17,349 nt of DNA. Source: Acidobacteriota bacterium. Lineage in GTDB: Bacteria; Acidobacteriota; Vicinamibacteria; Vicinamibacterales; Vicinamibacteraceae. The stretch covers positions 1 to 17,349 of the forward strand of contig JAEZCY010000130.1 in NCBI GenBank assembly GCA_023429845.1. Direction: 5' to 3'. A program made the position numbers and the translations under genes. The notes under the pieces are model-generated. The model ran no database searches. It was not told where the DNA came from and worked only from the letters and a program-made list of their open reading frames with translations. Shown piece by piece: positions 1 to 8,347 of the stretch; position 1 is the stretch's first letter; each line of letters begins with the position of its first letter.

Positions 1-690
1 GCCCGTGCGCAGCGGCAGGCCAACACCGCTCAGGGCGCCGAGGCGCGGGTTGCGGTGAGCGCGCTGCGGGAGAGCGAGGCCCGGCTGGCCGCAGCAGAAC
101 TCCGACTCGCGCAAACGCGGGTCGTCGCGTCCCAGGCAGGCGTGATCCTGGCGCGGCTCGTGGACCGCGGCGACATCGTGCGCACCGGCGACGCACTGTT
201 CGAGCTCGCGGGCGAGGGCGAGACCGAGATCGTGATCGAGCCGGACGAGCGCAACCTCGCGTGGCTCCGCGGCGGCCAGGCGGGGAAGGCCTCGGCCGAT
301 GCCTATCCCGACCAGGTGTTCGATGCCGAGGTCGCCTACATCGCGCCCGCCGTCAACCGCCAGCGGGGCAGCATCGAGGTTCGCCTGCGCGTGCCCGATC
401 CGCCCGACTCGCTGCGACCCGACATGACGGTGTCGGTGGACCTCACCGTCGCCTCGAAGACCAACGTGCTCACGGTGCCGAGCAGCGCCGTGCGCGACGT
501 GGCGACGTCCTCCCCCTGGGTGCTTGCCGTCGAGGACGATGTGCTGGTGCGTCGTGACGTGAGCGTTGGCATCGCCGGCGACGGGCATTCGGAGATTCAA
601 GGCGGCATCTCCGAGGGCGCCACCGTCGTGCTGACCTCGGAGCGGGCCCTCGAGCCCGGCCAACGGGTGCGCGTGCAGCAGGTGCGCTGA
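1..690 (+). CDS. Periplasmic adaptor (membrane fusion) subunit of an ABC-type exporter, 5'-truncated
   Basis: The reading frame is open from base 1, so the start lies outside the window; 229 residues are visible. The first ~40 visible residues are Ala/Arg/Glu-rich with heptad character (the descending arm of an adaptor coiled-coil hairpin). They run into the second half of a lipoyl/barrel-sandwich domain (AGVILARLVDRGDIVRTGD), a beta-barrel region and a C-terminal membrane-proximal domain (VLTVPSSAVRD, then EGATVVLTSERALEPGQRV). This domain order is that of HlyD/MacA/RND adaptor proteins, which bridge an inner-membrane pump to the outer membrane in the periplasm. The stop codon shares its A with the permease start (TGATG at 688-692), so translational coupling and a shared operon are likely. 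Because an ABC permease and ATPase follow, a MacA-like role is favoured over an RND pump adaptor. The substrate cannot be told. Confidence 0.88.
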   Translation, partial: ARAQRQANTAQGAEARVAVSALRESEARLAAAELRLAQTRVVASQAGVILARLVDRGDIVRTGDALFELAGEGETEIVIEPDERNLAWLRGGQAGKASADAYPDQVFDAEVAYIAPAVNRQRGSIEVRLRVPDPPDSLRPDMTVSVDLTVASKTNVLTVPSSAVRDVATSSPWVLAVEDDVLVRRDVSVGIAGDGHSEIQGGISEGATVVLTSERALEPGQRVRVQQVR

Positions 691-1902
691 TGCCGTTCGA
701 GTGGTTCGTCGCCATCCGCTACCTCCAGGACACGCGCGGGCAGTCGGCGCTCATGCTCGCCGCGGTGGCCGTCGGCGTCAGCGTGATCGTCTTCCTCTCG
801 GCACTGATCAACGGACTCCAGGCGTCGCTGATCGAGTCCACGCTCGGCTCGCAGCCGCACGTCACGCTGCGCGTCGCGCGCGAGGAACCGCGGCCGCTCG
901 TCGAGGCACGTGAGGGGCTGGCGATCTCCAGGCTGCGACAGCCGGCGCCGCAGCGGCTGCGGTCGCTGGACCAATGGCCGGGGGTGATGCGCACCGTGGC
1001 CGGCACGCCGGGCGTGACTGCCGTCTCGCCGACGGTGAGTGGCTCGGGCACCGCGACCCGCGCCGATGCGAACGTGCCGATCGTCATCAGGGGCGTGAAC
1101 CCTGAGTCGTTCCTCGCCATCATCGACCTGCGACGCAACATCGTGCAGGGCGTCTTCGATGTGGGCAGCGAGCGGGTGGCGATCGGCTCGACGCTCGCCG
1201 CCGACCTCGGCGTCAACGTCGGCGACCGCATCCGCGTGACCTCCACCGAAGGCGTGGAGGACGTGGTGACGATCGCCGGCATCTTCACCGTCGGCAGCGA
1301 GGCGGTGGATCAGTCGTGGGTGGTCACCTCGCTGCGGCACGCACAGGCGCTGTTCGGGCTGCCCGGCGGCGCCACCACGATCGAGTTGAAGGTGCGCGAC
1401 GTGTTCGACGCCGACCGCATCGCAGACGATGTGCGCGGACGCACGGGCCTGACCGTCGAGAGCTGGATGATGCTCAACGCGGAACTGCTCTCCGGCCTCT
1501 CCGCGCAGAGCAGCTCGAAGACGATGATCCAGTTCTTCGTGGTGCTTTCGGTGACGCTCGGCATCGCCAGCATCCTCATCGTGTCGGTGGTGCAGAAGTC
1601 CCGCGAGATCGGCATCCTCCGAGCGGTGGGGGTCCCCGCCCGCCGCGTCCGCGCCATCTTCCTCATCCAGGGCGGCGTGCTCGGCGTGACCGGGTCGGTT
1701 GTCGGTTCGGCGCTCGGCGTGCTGTTTGCCAAGCTCTTCGAAACGATGACGATGGACGCGTCCGGCACTCCACGGTTCGCCGTACAGGCGGACCTGCAAC
1801 TGCTTGCGGGCACGGCGCTTCTCGCAACCGGGGTCGGGCTGCTGGCGGCGGTGATTCCGGCCCGACGGGCGGCCCGGCTGAACCCGGCACAGGCGATTCA
1901 CG

Positions 1903-1910
<8 letters not shown>
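690..1910 (+). CDS. ABC transporter permease, LolC/LolE-MacB (FtsX-like) family
   Basis: 406 residues with the typical FtsX/MacB topology. There is one N-terminal membrane helix (about residues 20-41), then a large periplasmic domain (about 45-275), then three helices near 281-303, 325-347 and 370-392. The conserved cytoplasmic coupling segment SREIGILRAVG follows the second helix, and the protein ends with the family-typical PARRAARLNPAQAIHGG. The N-terminus (FEWFVAIRYL) and the early periplasmic stretch resemble LolC/LolE more than MacB, and no ATPase domain is fused. The ATG overlaps the adaptor stop by one base, and the last 8 bases overlap the ATPase gene. Family members act as mechanotransmission exporters that move lipoproteins, peptides or drugs from the inner membrane or periplasm. 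The adaptor upstream argues for efflux rather than strict lipoprotein sorting. The substrate is unknown. Confidence 0.9.
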
Positions 1911-2604
<694 letters not shown>

Positions 2605-2634
2605 CACCCTGGCGGATTCAGCCGCGTCCCGAGT

Positions 2635-2650
2635 CGGCATGGCGCGTGCA
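2635..2650 (+). promoter_or_regulatory. Weak sigma-54-like -24/-12 element (tentative)
   Basis: CGGCATGGCGCGTGCA keeps the invariant GG (2636-2637) and GC (2648-2649) of a sigma-54 promoter with correct spacing. It matches 10 of the 13 fixed positions of TGGCACG-N4-TTGCW. The predicted transcript start is near 2661, giving a leader of about 60 nt with the 2667-2685 hairpin. It is weaker than the two elements at 5986 and 8605, and is listed because it shares their geometry. Confidence 0.2.
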
Positions 2651-2666
2651 AGTCCCGGTTCGTAGC

Positions 2667-2685
2667 CGTCGCCCCTTGGGCGACG
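2667..2685 (+). promoter_or_regulatory. GC-rich hairpin in the leader of the zinc-ribbon gene
   Basis: A perfect 8-bp inverted repeat, CGTCGCCC and GGGCGACG, around a CTT loop. It lies between the ATPase stop (2604) and the GTG at 2720. No T-tract follows, so it is not a standard Rho-independent terminator. It could be a weak terminator for the ABC operon or part of a 5' leader. Confidence 0.35.
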
Positions 2686-2719
2686 GGTGACGTATTTCGA
2701 AGCGCTTACCGGAGGATCC

Positions 2720-3226
2720 GTGACGACACTGACAGACGACGAGAAGCGCGCGATAGCGAGTCGGTATCGCGCGTTGCGCACCGCGATCGACGAGGGGCAG
2801 TCGGAAGACGACGTGATGCGGCTCGCGGCGGCCTTCCAGCAGGCGTACCACGGCGAGTCGCGGCCGCTCGTGGACGCTTTCGGAGAGGCCGACGACAAGC
2901 GCGCCTGGGCCCGCGAGGTGGAGTACGCGCTTGCCCCGGCGTTCGGCGTCGAGTTCTGGCCGCTCACCGCCCCGCCGGCGCCGGAGGCGTCCGCCCCGGA
3001 CGCCGGTGCGGTGGCGATGCCGGACGAGGTCGTCGCCCTGCCGTTCTCGTGCGACAACTGCAACACGTCGCTCGAGGTGCAGTGCGTGCCGCCACTGGCA
3101 GCGCCCGTGGTCACCGAGCACACGTTCGCGTGCCCGGCGTGCCGGCGGATGCTCACGCGGGAGCTGCCCGGTGCGATCGTGGACGTGACGGTACCGGGTG
3201 ACCAACGACGGGCCGTCCCCCTCTGA
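2720..3226 (+). CDS. Hypothetical protein with C-terminal zinc ribbon
   Basis: 168 residues from a GTG preceded by a clear Shine-Dalgarno GGAGG at 2711-2715 (4-nt spacer). The longer in-frame GTG at 2687 has no ribosome site and sits next to the hairpin, so 2720 is preferred. The N-terminal ~70 residues are charged and look helical. They are followed by a Pro/Ala-rich linker, then a two-pair cysteine cluster (CDNC about 35 residues before CPAC) that reads as a zinc ribbon, with a hydrophobic strand (AIVDVTV) near the end. There is no signal peptide or membrane helix, so it is probably cytoplasmic. The family is not recognised. Zinc ribbons of this type bind nucleic acid or protein, but function cannot be assigned. 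It stands alone between two unrelated operons. Confidence 0.72.
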   Translation: MTTLTDDEKRAIASRYRALRTAIDEGQSEDDVMRLAAAFQQAYHGESRPLVDAFGEADDKRAWAREVEYALAPAFGVEFWPLTAPPAPEASAPDAGAVAMPDEVVALPFSCDNCNTSLEVQCVPPLAAPVVTEHTFACPACRRMLTRELPGAIVDVTVPGDQRRAVPL

Positions 3227-3505
3227 ACCCAGGGAGACGCGCTGTCCCAGCCCGCCGCCCACTATTTTCGTGTCGGGCTGACCTACGTATGCCCCGTCGG
3301 TACCTCGGCCTCGTCGGGCTTGGTGACGGCTGCGTACGCGAACTTACGAACAGCAGAGCTTGCGGTCTAACATCGGCGCCCGAGTCGTGCAAAGATCGTC
3401 CAGATCGTCGCCCCAGCGCGTTCTCTCCATAGACGCAGCGCCCGACGCCGTGCGGCCTTTCGCCGCACCGGTGGTCAGCCGCTTCATGACGATGCGGATA
3501 CGACC
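3227..3505 (+). other. Longest intergenic stretch; inverted repeats and a possible promoter, no gene
   Basis: 279 bp with no convincing gene. It holds a 7-bp inverted repeat CAGCCCG/CGGGCTG (3248-3254 and 3274-3280, 19-nt loop) and a second copy of GTCGGGCT at 3313-3320. A hairpin GTGCGGC-CTTTC-GCCGCAC lies at 3450-3468. TAACAT at 3368-3373, with TTACGA 18 bp upstream, is a weak sigma-70-like candidate for the desaturase operon, leaving a leader of about 130 nt. None of this is strong. Confidence 0.3.
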
Positions 3506-4558
3506 ATGGCTGTTTCCGAGCACGCGCCACGTGACGTCCAGAGGTGGGACAAGTTGGCGCATGACGCCGTCCGTCACCTCCACGAACCACACGCCGCCAC
3601 GTTCTGGGTGGACTTCCTGGCGAGCACCATCGTCGGGTATGCCCTCGTCGCGCTTGCCGTGAGCCAGCGGCTGGACGCGGCGCCCACCGGAGTCGCGCTC
3701 GTTGCCGGCGCATTTGCGTTGTACCGCGCGCTCTGCTTCATGCACGAGATCGCGCACTTGCGACAGGGCTCCCTGCGCGGTTTCGAGACCGCATGGAATG
3801 CGCTGATCGGTGCGCCGTTGCTGATGCCGTCGTTCGTCTACACGCACGGCGTGCACCAGAGCCACCACACGCTCTCCACGTACGGCACCAGCCAGGACCC
3901 GGAGTACCTGCCGTTCGCGCGGTCCCATTTCATGACGATCACGTTCGCGTTGCACAGCGTCCTGATCCCGATCGCGCTCGTCGTTCGTTTCGTGCTGCTC
4001 GGGCCCCTCGCGTTGCTCGTGCCGCGCGTGCACCGCGTGCTCGTGGCGCGCGCCTCCGCCCTGGCCATGCACCCGACGTTCGTCCGCGTGCCGACGCCGG
4101 CGCTGTTGCGCCTCGCGTGGCGCTGGCAGGCGGTGATCGTCGCGTTGTGGGTCGGTGCGCTCGCGCTGATGGTGCAGGGCGTGTTGCCGTGGCGCACGCT
4201 CGGGTACTGGTATGCCGCCATGGCGCTGATCAGCGTCGTGAACGTGCTCCGTACGCTTGGCGCGCACCACTACGAGGGCGACGGGCACGCCATGGACCGC
4301 GCCGCGCAACTCCTCGACAGCGTCGAGACACCCGGCGCATGGTGGACGGTGCTCTGGGCGCCAGTGGGGCTGCGCTACCACGCGCTGCACCACTACTTTC
4401 CCGGGATCCCGTATCACCACCTGCCGGAGGCCCATCGACGCCTCGTCGCGGTGCTGCCCGCGGAGGCGCCGTTCCGGCGCACCCTGAGCCCGGGCCTTGC
4501 CAGTTCACTGCGGCGCCTGCTGGCGACCGGCCGGATGAACGCCCGCACTCCGCGCTGA
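3506..4558 (+). CDS. Membrane-bound fatty acid desaturase family protein
   Basis: 350 residues with the histidine boxes of the membrane di-iron desaturase/hydroxylase superfamily: HEIAH (80-84), HGVHQSHH (114-121) and HALHHYF (292-298). There is also the family-typical RTLGAHHYEG (His 254-255) and HH at 304-305. Hydrophobic segments around 37-52, 60-75, 145-172 and 208-226 fit the usual four-helix membrane topology, with the boxes facing the cytoplasm. Such enzymes use O2 and two electrons to desaturate or hydroxylate an acyl or terpenoid chain; the substrate cannot be read from sequence. ATG 3506 has no clear Shine-Dalgarno, but nearby upstream ATGs are out of frame. The glycosyltransferase begins 3 bp after the stop, which suggests a joint pathway such as a glycosylated lipid or carotenoid. 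All metal ligands appear present, so it is probably active. Confidence 0.88.
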   Translation: MAVSEHAPRDVQRWDKLAHDAVRHLHEPHAATFWVDFLASTIVGYALVALAVSQRLDAAPTGVALVAGAFALYRALCFMHEIAHLRQGSLRGFETAWNALIGAPLLMPSFVYTHGVHQSHHTLSTYGTSQDPEYLPFARSHFMTITFALHSVLIPIALVVRFVLLGPLALLVPRVHRVLVARASALAMHPTFVRVPTPALLRLAWRWQAVIVALWVGALALMVQGVLPWRTLGYWYAAMALISVVNVLRTLGAHHYEGDGHAMDRAAQLLDSVETPGAWWTVLWAPVGLRYHALHHYFPGIPYHHLPEAHRRLVAVLPAEAPFRRTLSPGLASSLRRLLATGRMNARTPR

Positions 4559-4561
4559 CAC

Positions 4562-5863
4562 GTGGCTCGCATCGGGATCATCAGTCCGCCTGTACCGGGA
4601 CATCTGAACCCGTTCATCGCGCTGGCGCTCGCCTTGCGCGACCGCGGGCACGAGGCGGTGTTCGTGCAGATGGCCGACGTCGGCCCGCGCGTGCGGCGCG
4701 CCGGTCTGGACTTCATCCCGATCGGCGCGAGCGACCATCCGGAAGGGACGCTCGGTGAGTCGCTGTCCACGCTCGGGCGCCTGCACGGGCGGTCGGCACT
4801 GCGCCATGTCGTGCAGGCTGTCGCCAGGACCACAGGGATGTTCTGCCGCGACGGCGTGGACGCGCTGCGGGAGGCGCACGTCGACGGTCTGCTGGTGGAC
4901 CAGACGGAGCCCGTCGGCGCGCTGCTCGCCGAACGCCTCGACGTGCCGTACGTGACGGCGTGCGCCGCCCTGCTCGTGAACAGGGAGGTCGGTGTGCCAC
5001 CCCCGTTCACATCATGGCTGCCGAGCGACGCGTGGCCGGCGCTGCTGCGCAATGCCGTCGGCTACGCCGCGTCCGACATCGCCCTGCGGTCGGTGCACCG
5101 TGTGATCACGGAGCGGCGCCAGGCCTGGGGCATGCGCCGCTGGCGCAGCATGGAGGAATCGTTCTCGCCGCTGGCGCAGATCAGTCAGCAGCCCGCCGCC
5201 TTCGACTTCCCGCGACGCACGCTGCCGCCCACGTTCCACTACTGCGGGCCGTTCCGGCACGCCGCCGCCGAGGACGTTGCCTTCGACTGGACGCGCCTCG
5301 ACGACCGACCCCTGGTCTACGCCTCGCTGGGCACCCTGCAGGGCAGCAAGCACGACGTCTTCTCCCGCTTCGTCGATGCGTGCGCGGGTCTCGGCGTGCA
5401 GCTGGTGTTGAGCCAAGGCGGGGCACTGGCAGGCGATGCCGTGCGCGACCTCGCGCGCCGCGCCATCGTCGTGAGCTATGCACCACAGCAGGCTGTGCTC
5501 GCGCGCGCGGCGGCGGCCCTGACCCATGCCGGGCTCAACACGGTGCTCGACGCGCTGAGCCACGGCGTGCCGATGGTGGCGGTGCCCCTGGCGTTCGAGC
5601 AGCCGGGCATCGCCGCCCGCGTCGCCTGGTCGGGCTGTGGTCGCATCATCCCCTACGCCCGGCTCGACACGGCGCGTCTGACCGACGCGTTGCGCTCGGT
5701 GCTGCAGCAATCGCGTTATCGGGACTGCGCCAGGCAACTCCGCGACGTCATAGCGGCCGCAGGAGGCTCGGCGCGCGCCGCCGCCGTCACCGAGCAGGCT
5801 CTCGTGACCGGTCGCGCCGTGCAGGCCGCCCCGCTCGGCGCCTCGATGCTCACGCCGGCGTGA
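4562..5863 (+). CDS. GT1-family (UGT/MGT-like) glycosyltransferase
   Basis: 433 residues with a GT-B fold. The N-terminal acceptor domain opens with ARIGIISPPVPGHLNP, with the family histidine at H14. The C-terminal donor domain carries the UGT/MGT signature (about 306-348): YAPQQAVLARAAAALTHAG, then GVPMVAVPLAFEQP. H322 and E346-Q347 are in the positions that contact the nucleotide sugar in this family. The overall look is of CrtX-type (carotenoid) and macrolide glycosyltransferases. GTG 4562 follows the desaturase stop by 3 bases, so the two are co-transcribed. The enzyme probably adds a hexose from a nucleotide sugar to a hydrophobic alcohol acceptor made or modified by the upstream desaturase; this pairing is an inference. 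No other carotenoid gene is in the window. Confidence 0.88.
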   Translation: MARIGIISPPVPGHLNPFIALALALRDRGHEAVFVQMADVGPRVRRAGLDFIPIGASDHPEGTLGESLSTLGRLHGRSALRHVVQAVARTTGMFCRDGVDALREAHVDGLLVDQTEPVGALLAERLDVPYVTACAALLVNREVGVPPPFTSWLPSDAWPALLRNAVGYAASDIALRSVHRVITERRQAWGMRRWRSMEESFSPLAQISQQPAAFDFPRRTLPPTFHYCGPFRHAAAEDVAFDWTRLDDRPLVYASLGTLQGSKHDVFSRFVDACAGLGVQLVLSQGGALAGDAVRDLARRAIVVSYAPQQAVLARAAAALTHAGLNTVLDALSHGVPMVAVPLAFEQPGIAARVAWSGCGRIIPYARLDTARLTDALRSVLQQSRYRDCARQLRDVIAAAGGSARAAAVTEQALVTGRAVQAAPLGASMLTPA

Positions 5864-5892
5864 ACGGTCCGCGGCGTTTGCCGGGTCAGTGA

Positions 5893-5904
5893 TCGTGATC
5901 ACGA
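5893..5904 (+). promoter_or_regulatory. 12-bp perfect palindrome, candidate regulator-binding site
   Basis: TCGTGATCACGA is an exact palindrome in the 149-bp gap between the glycosyltransferase and the HD-GYP gene. Its centre is about 113 bp upstream of the transcript start predicted from the sigma-54-like element at 5986-6001. That is within the usual range for enhancer-binding-protein sites. Identity of any regulator is unknown. Confidence 0.35.
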
Positions 5905-5985
5905 AAATGTCGTAGGGGCCGCAGTTTCGCGGGCGGCAGACTCCGGATCACACAGGAAATCCCTGATCTCCCCGCTCCCGACGCG

Positions 5986-6001
5986 CGGCACGGCGGTTGC
6001 T
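5986..6001 (+). promoter_or_regulatory. Sigma-54 (RpoN) -24/-12 promoter candidate for the HD-GYP gene
   Basis: CGGCACGGCGGTTGCT matches TGGCACG-N4-TTGCW at 12 of 13 fixed positions. The -24 GG is at 5987-5988 and the -12 GC at 5999-6000. The predicted start near 6012 is directly before ATG 6013. The mRNA would therefore be leaderless, or translation begins at an internal GTG (6064, 6076 or 6091). Confidence 0.5.
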
Positions 6002-6012
6002 ATCGCCCGAGC

Positions 6013-7056
6013 ATGTCGACCCCGACCGCGTCGCCGGACTCGCGGTGCCAGGCTGCGCACGCCGTGCGTGCCGCCGTGGGGCAGGCGCGCGTGTACCTGC
6101 CGGTCGATCTCGACGGCCTGGTTCCAGACACGCGGCTCGAGTTCCCGTTGTACTTCCAGAGCGCGCCTGGCTACTTCGTCCTGTTGCAGGGCGCGGGCGC
6201 CGAGTTCAGCACGGTCATCCTCCACCGACTCCGCGAGAGTGGTGTGCCCACGCTGTGGGTGGCGGATGCCGACCACAGCCTCTACGAGCACTACGTGGAA
6301 CGGCACCTCTCGACGCTCCTGGCCGCCGCGAGCCTCCCTGCGCAGCAGGCGTCGCTGCTCTACTCGGCGGCGCGCACGACGCTCGCGTCCGTGCTTGCCG
6401 ATCCGCGGCACGTGGACGTGGCGCCGCGCACCCGACGGGTTGCCCAGGAGCTGGGCTCGTGGCTCGCGCGCGAGCCGGGTGCGATCGGGTACATGGGCGA
6501 GTTGATGGCGCGCGACTACGACACCGTGCGCCACAGCATCAACGTCAGCGTGTTCGCGACGAGCCTCGCGGTGGCCGCGGGCGTGCGCGACGCGGCGCAC
6601 CTGCAGGACTTCACCCACGGCGTGCTCCTGCACGACGTCGGCAAGAGCCGCATCCCGCGCGAGCTCATCGTCAAGCCTGGCGCATACACGCCCTCGGAAC
6701 TGGCCGTGATGCGCACGCATGTCGTGGAGGGCGAGCGCATCCTCGGAGGCGGCGCCTTGCCGCCGCTGGCGATGCTCGCGGTGTCGCAGCACCACGAGCG
6801 CATGGACGGCGGCGGCTATCCCCGGCAGACGCCCGGAGCCGAGCTCCATCTGTTCGGCCGCATCGCCGCGATCTGCGACGTGTACGACGCGCTGACGAGT
6901 GACCGCAGCTACAAGCGAGCCATCCCCGGCTCGGATGCCATGAAGCTCATGACCACCCACATGAGCGCGCAGTTCGATCAGCCGCTTCTGCGCACGTTCA
7001 TCCGCACGCTGCGCGCGCCGTCGTCCGGCGCGGCGCGACTGGCCAAGGTCGCCTGA
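6013..7056 (+). CDS. HD-GYP domain cyclic-di-GMP phosphodiesterase
   Basis: 347 residues. Residues ~27-105 form an N-terminal domain like those that precede many HD-GYP domains (YLPVDLDGLVPDTRLEFPLYF, then LLQGAGAEFS and LRESGVPTLWV). The HD-GYP domain spans ~155-325. It has H174 (RHSINVS), the HD pair H207-D208 with K211 (LLHDVGKSRIP), H236, H260-H261, the GYP signature HHERMDGGGYP (260-270) and D289 (AICDVYDALTSDRSYK). All expected metal ligands and the GYP loop are present, so hydrolysis of c-di-GMP to pGpG/GMP is predicted. There is no membrane segment or receiver domain; it is cytoplasmic. ATG 6013 lacks a Shine-Dalgarno site; GTG 6064, 6076 and 6091 are alternatives that keep the domain intact. 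The gene is monocistronic, with a sigma-54-like promoter directly upstream. Confidence 0.93.
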   Translation: MSTPTASPDSRCQAAHAVRAAVGQARVYLPVDLDGLVPDTRLEFPLYFQSAPGYFVLLQGAGAEFSTVILHRLRESGVPTLWVADADHSLYEHYVERHLSTLLAAASLPAQQASLLYSAARTTLASVLADPRHVDVAPRTRRVAQELGSWLAREPGAIGYMGELMARDYDTVRHSINVSVFATSLAVAAGVRDAAHLQDFTHGVLLHDVGKSRIPRELIVKPGAYTPSELAVMRTHVVEGERILGGGALPPLAMLAVSQHHERMDGGGYPRQTPGAELHLFGRIAAICDVYDALTSDRSYKRAIPGSDAMKLMTTHMSAQFDQPLLRTFIRTLRAPSSGAARLAKVA

Positions 7057-7195
7057 CAACGGCTGAGCCTCGTAGCTGATCAGTAAGAATGCGGATACGC
7101 ATGACGTGGCTTCTTCGTCACGCGGTGGGGTAGCATGGACCGCCACGTCCACGCGCTCGCCTACCTGCAACACCTCGCTCACGAAGAGAAGAACC
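7057..7195 (+). promoter_or_regulatory. Intergenic leader of the GDSL gene with possible -10 element
   Basis: The gap contains palindrome CTGATCAG (7076-7083), a small inverted repeat ATGCG-GATA-CGCAT (7089-7102) and GGTAGCATGG (7129-7138). The TAGCAT in this last string would serve as a high-GC -10 hexamer. The same GGTAGNNTG string occurs before glmM and before the right-edge gene. No good -35 is seen. Confidence 0.3.
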
Positions 7196-8245
7196 ATGAC
7201 TCTGGCCAGATTCACTCAGCCGCTGGCCGCGGCGCTGTTCCTCGTGTCCCTGTGCGCCGCTCCTGCGGCCGCGCAACCGGGCAAGTACGACTCCTACTTC
7301 GTCTTCGGCGACAGCCTTGCCGACAACGGCAACGTCTGGCTCACCTCGAAGGTGCTCGCCAAGGTCAATCCGGCCCTGGCCCCTGCGCCGCCGCCGTCGG
7401 AGACGCCCCACGCCACGTACTGGAACGGCCGATTCTCGAACGGTCCGGTCTTCGTCGAACAGTTGTGGAGCCAGGTGCGCCACAAGGGCGCCCCCAAGAC
7501 GCTGCTGCCCTACATCAGTTCGCCTGTCATCAAGGGCAAGGCCGCGGTGAATTTCGCCTTCGGCGGCACCGGCACGCCGTTGCTGGACCAGACACCGGGC
7601 GGACTGCAGGCGCCCGGGTTGCTCGGGCAGGTCGAGCTGTTCCGCGTGTCACTTCTCGGGAAGAAGCCGTCTGCCAGCGCGCTCTACCTCATCGCGACAG
7701 GGGCGAACGACTACCGCATCGACCCGTACAACACGCCCATGGCGCCCGAGAAGGTGGTCGCGAACATCGCACTTGCCGTTCAACGGCTCTACGCGATCGG
7801 CGCGCGGCACATCGTCGTGATGACGTTGCCGGACCTGGGGTGCATCCCCTCCGAGAACCTGCCGGTCCCGCAGGCGCATTGCACCGCCCCCGCGTCGAAC
7901 GATCCAACCTCTGCGACGCCGCCATCGCAGCTGACGGCGTATCACAACATGCTGCTGGCGCAGGCGCTCGCGAATCTGAAGCTCTCGGGCGCCACCCTGC
8001 GGCTCGTGGATCTGAACGAGAAGTTCGCGGAATTGCGCAACACGGCACCGGGTTCGTGGTTCTATCCGGCGCTGGTCGCCAACGGCACGCCCGAACTGGC
8101 CAGCTGCCTGTTCACGGCTCCGGCGACGTGCCGCGACGTCGATTTCGCTGTCGGTAACGGCTTCCTGTTCTGGGACGTCGTCCACCCGACCAGCGATGGG
8201 CACGCAGCGCTGGCGCAGTTCACCGCGTCGAAGCTCGGGAAGTAA
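7196..8245 (+). CDS. Secreted GDSL (SGNH) family esterase/lipase
   Basis: 349 residues from ATG 7196, which has a purine-rich AGAGAAG ribosome site 4 bases upstream. The longer in-frame reading from 7106 would mask the signal peptide. A Sec signal peptide (residues 1-26, cleavage after AAPAAA) leads into YFVFGDSLADNGN. This is GDSL block I with nucleophile S40, oxyanion glycines near 123-124 (FGGTG), N171 (GAND), and the block V D327/H330 pair in FWDVVHPTSDGH. The layout, with catalytic Asp-x-x-His near the C-terminus, is that of the PF00657 GDSL lipase/esterase family. It probably acts in the periplasm or outside the cell on acyl esters of lipid, polysaccharide or small molecules. There is no autotransporter barrel and no lipobox (residue before C20 is Leu). 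It stands alone, with a hairpin just after the stop. Confidence 0.92.
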   Translation: MTLARFTQPLAAALFLVSLCAAPAAAQPGKYDSYFVFGDSLADNGNVWLTSKVLAKVNPALAPAPPPSETPHATYWNGRFSNGPVFVEQLWSQVRHKGAPKTLLPYISSPVIKGKAAVNFAFGGTGTPLLDQTPGGLQAPGLLGQVELFRVSLLGKKPSASALYLIATGANDYRIDPYNTPMAPEKVVANIALAVQRLYAIGARHIVVMTLPDLGCIPSENLPVPQAHCTAPASNDPTSATPPSQLTAYHNMLLAQALANLKLSGATLRLVDLNEKFAELRNTAPGSWFYPALVANGTPELASCLFTAPATCRDVDFAVGNGFLFWDVVHPTSDGHAALAQFTASKLGK

Positions 8246-8259
8246 CGAGCGGTCTCCGA

Positions 8260-8287
8260 GTCCCACCGGCCTGGCGGCTGGTGGGAC
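8260..8287. terminator. Bidirectional hairpin between convergent genes
   Basis: GTCCCACCGGCC and GGCTGGTGGGAC form a 12-bp stem (one G-U wobble) around TGGC. It begins 15 bp after the GDSL stop. There is no T-tract, but its position between convergent genes favours a terminator for the + strand gene, readable from both sides. Confidence 0.5.
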
Positions 8288-8347
8288 GCACCTGCAGCGG
8301 CACGGCCGCAGGGCGATGATCGCGGGAGCGACGGCGGGCCGACGGGC

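Noticed and set aside
2605..2700. Possible tRNA (GGTTCG string at 2656)
   Set aside because: No T-arm stem, anticodon arm or acceptor stem could be paired around it.
2687..2719. Earlier GTG start for the zinc-ribbon gene
   Set aside because: No ribosome site and adjacent to the leader hairpin; GTG 2720 has GGAGG at proper spacing.
7106..7195. N-terminal extension of the GDSL protein
   Set aside because: It would bury a classical Sec signal peptide behind 30 Ser/Thr/Arg-rich residues; ATG 7196 has a purine-rich ribosome site.
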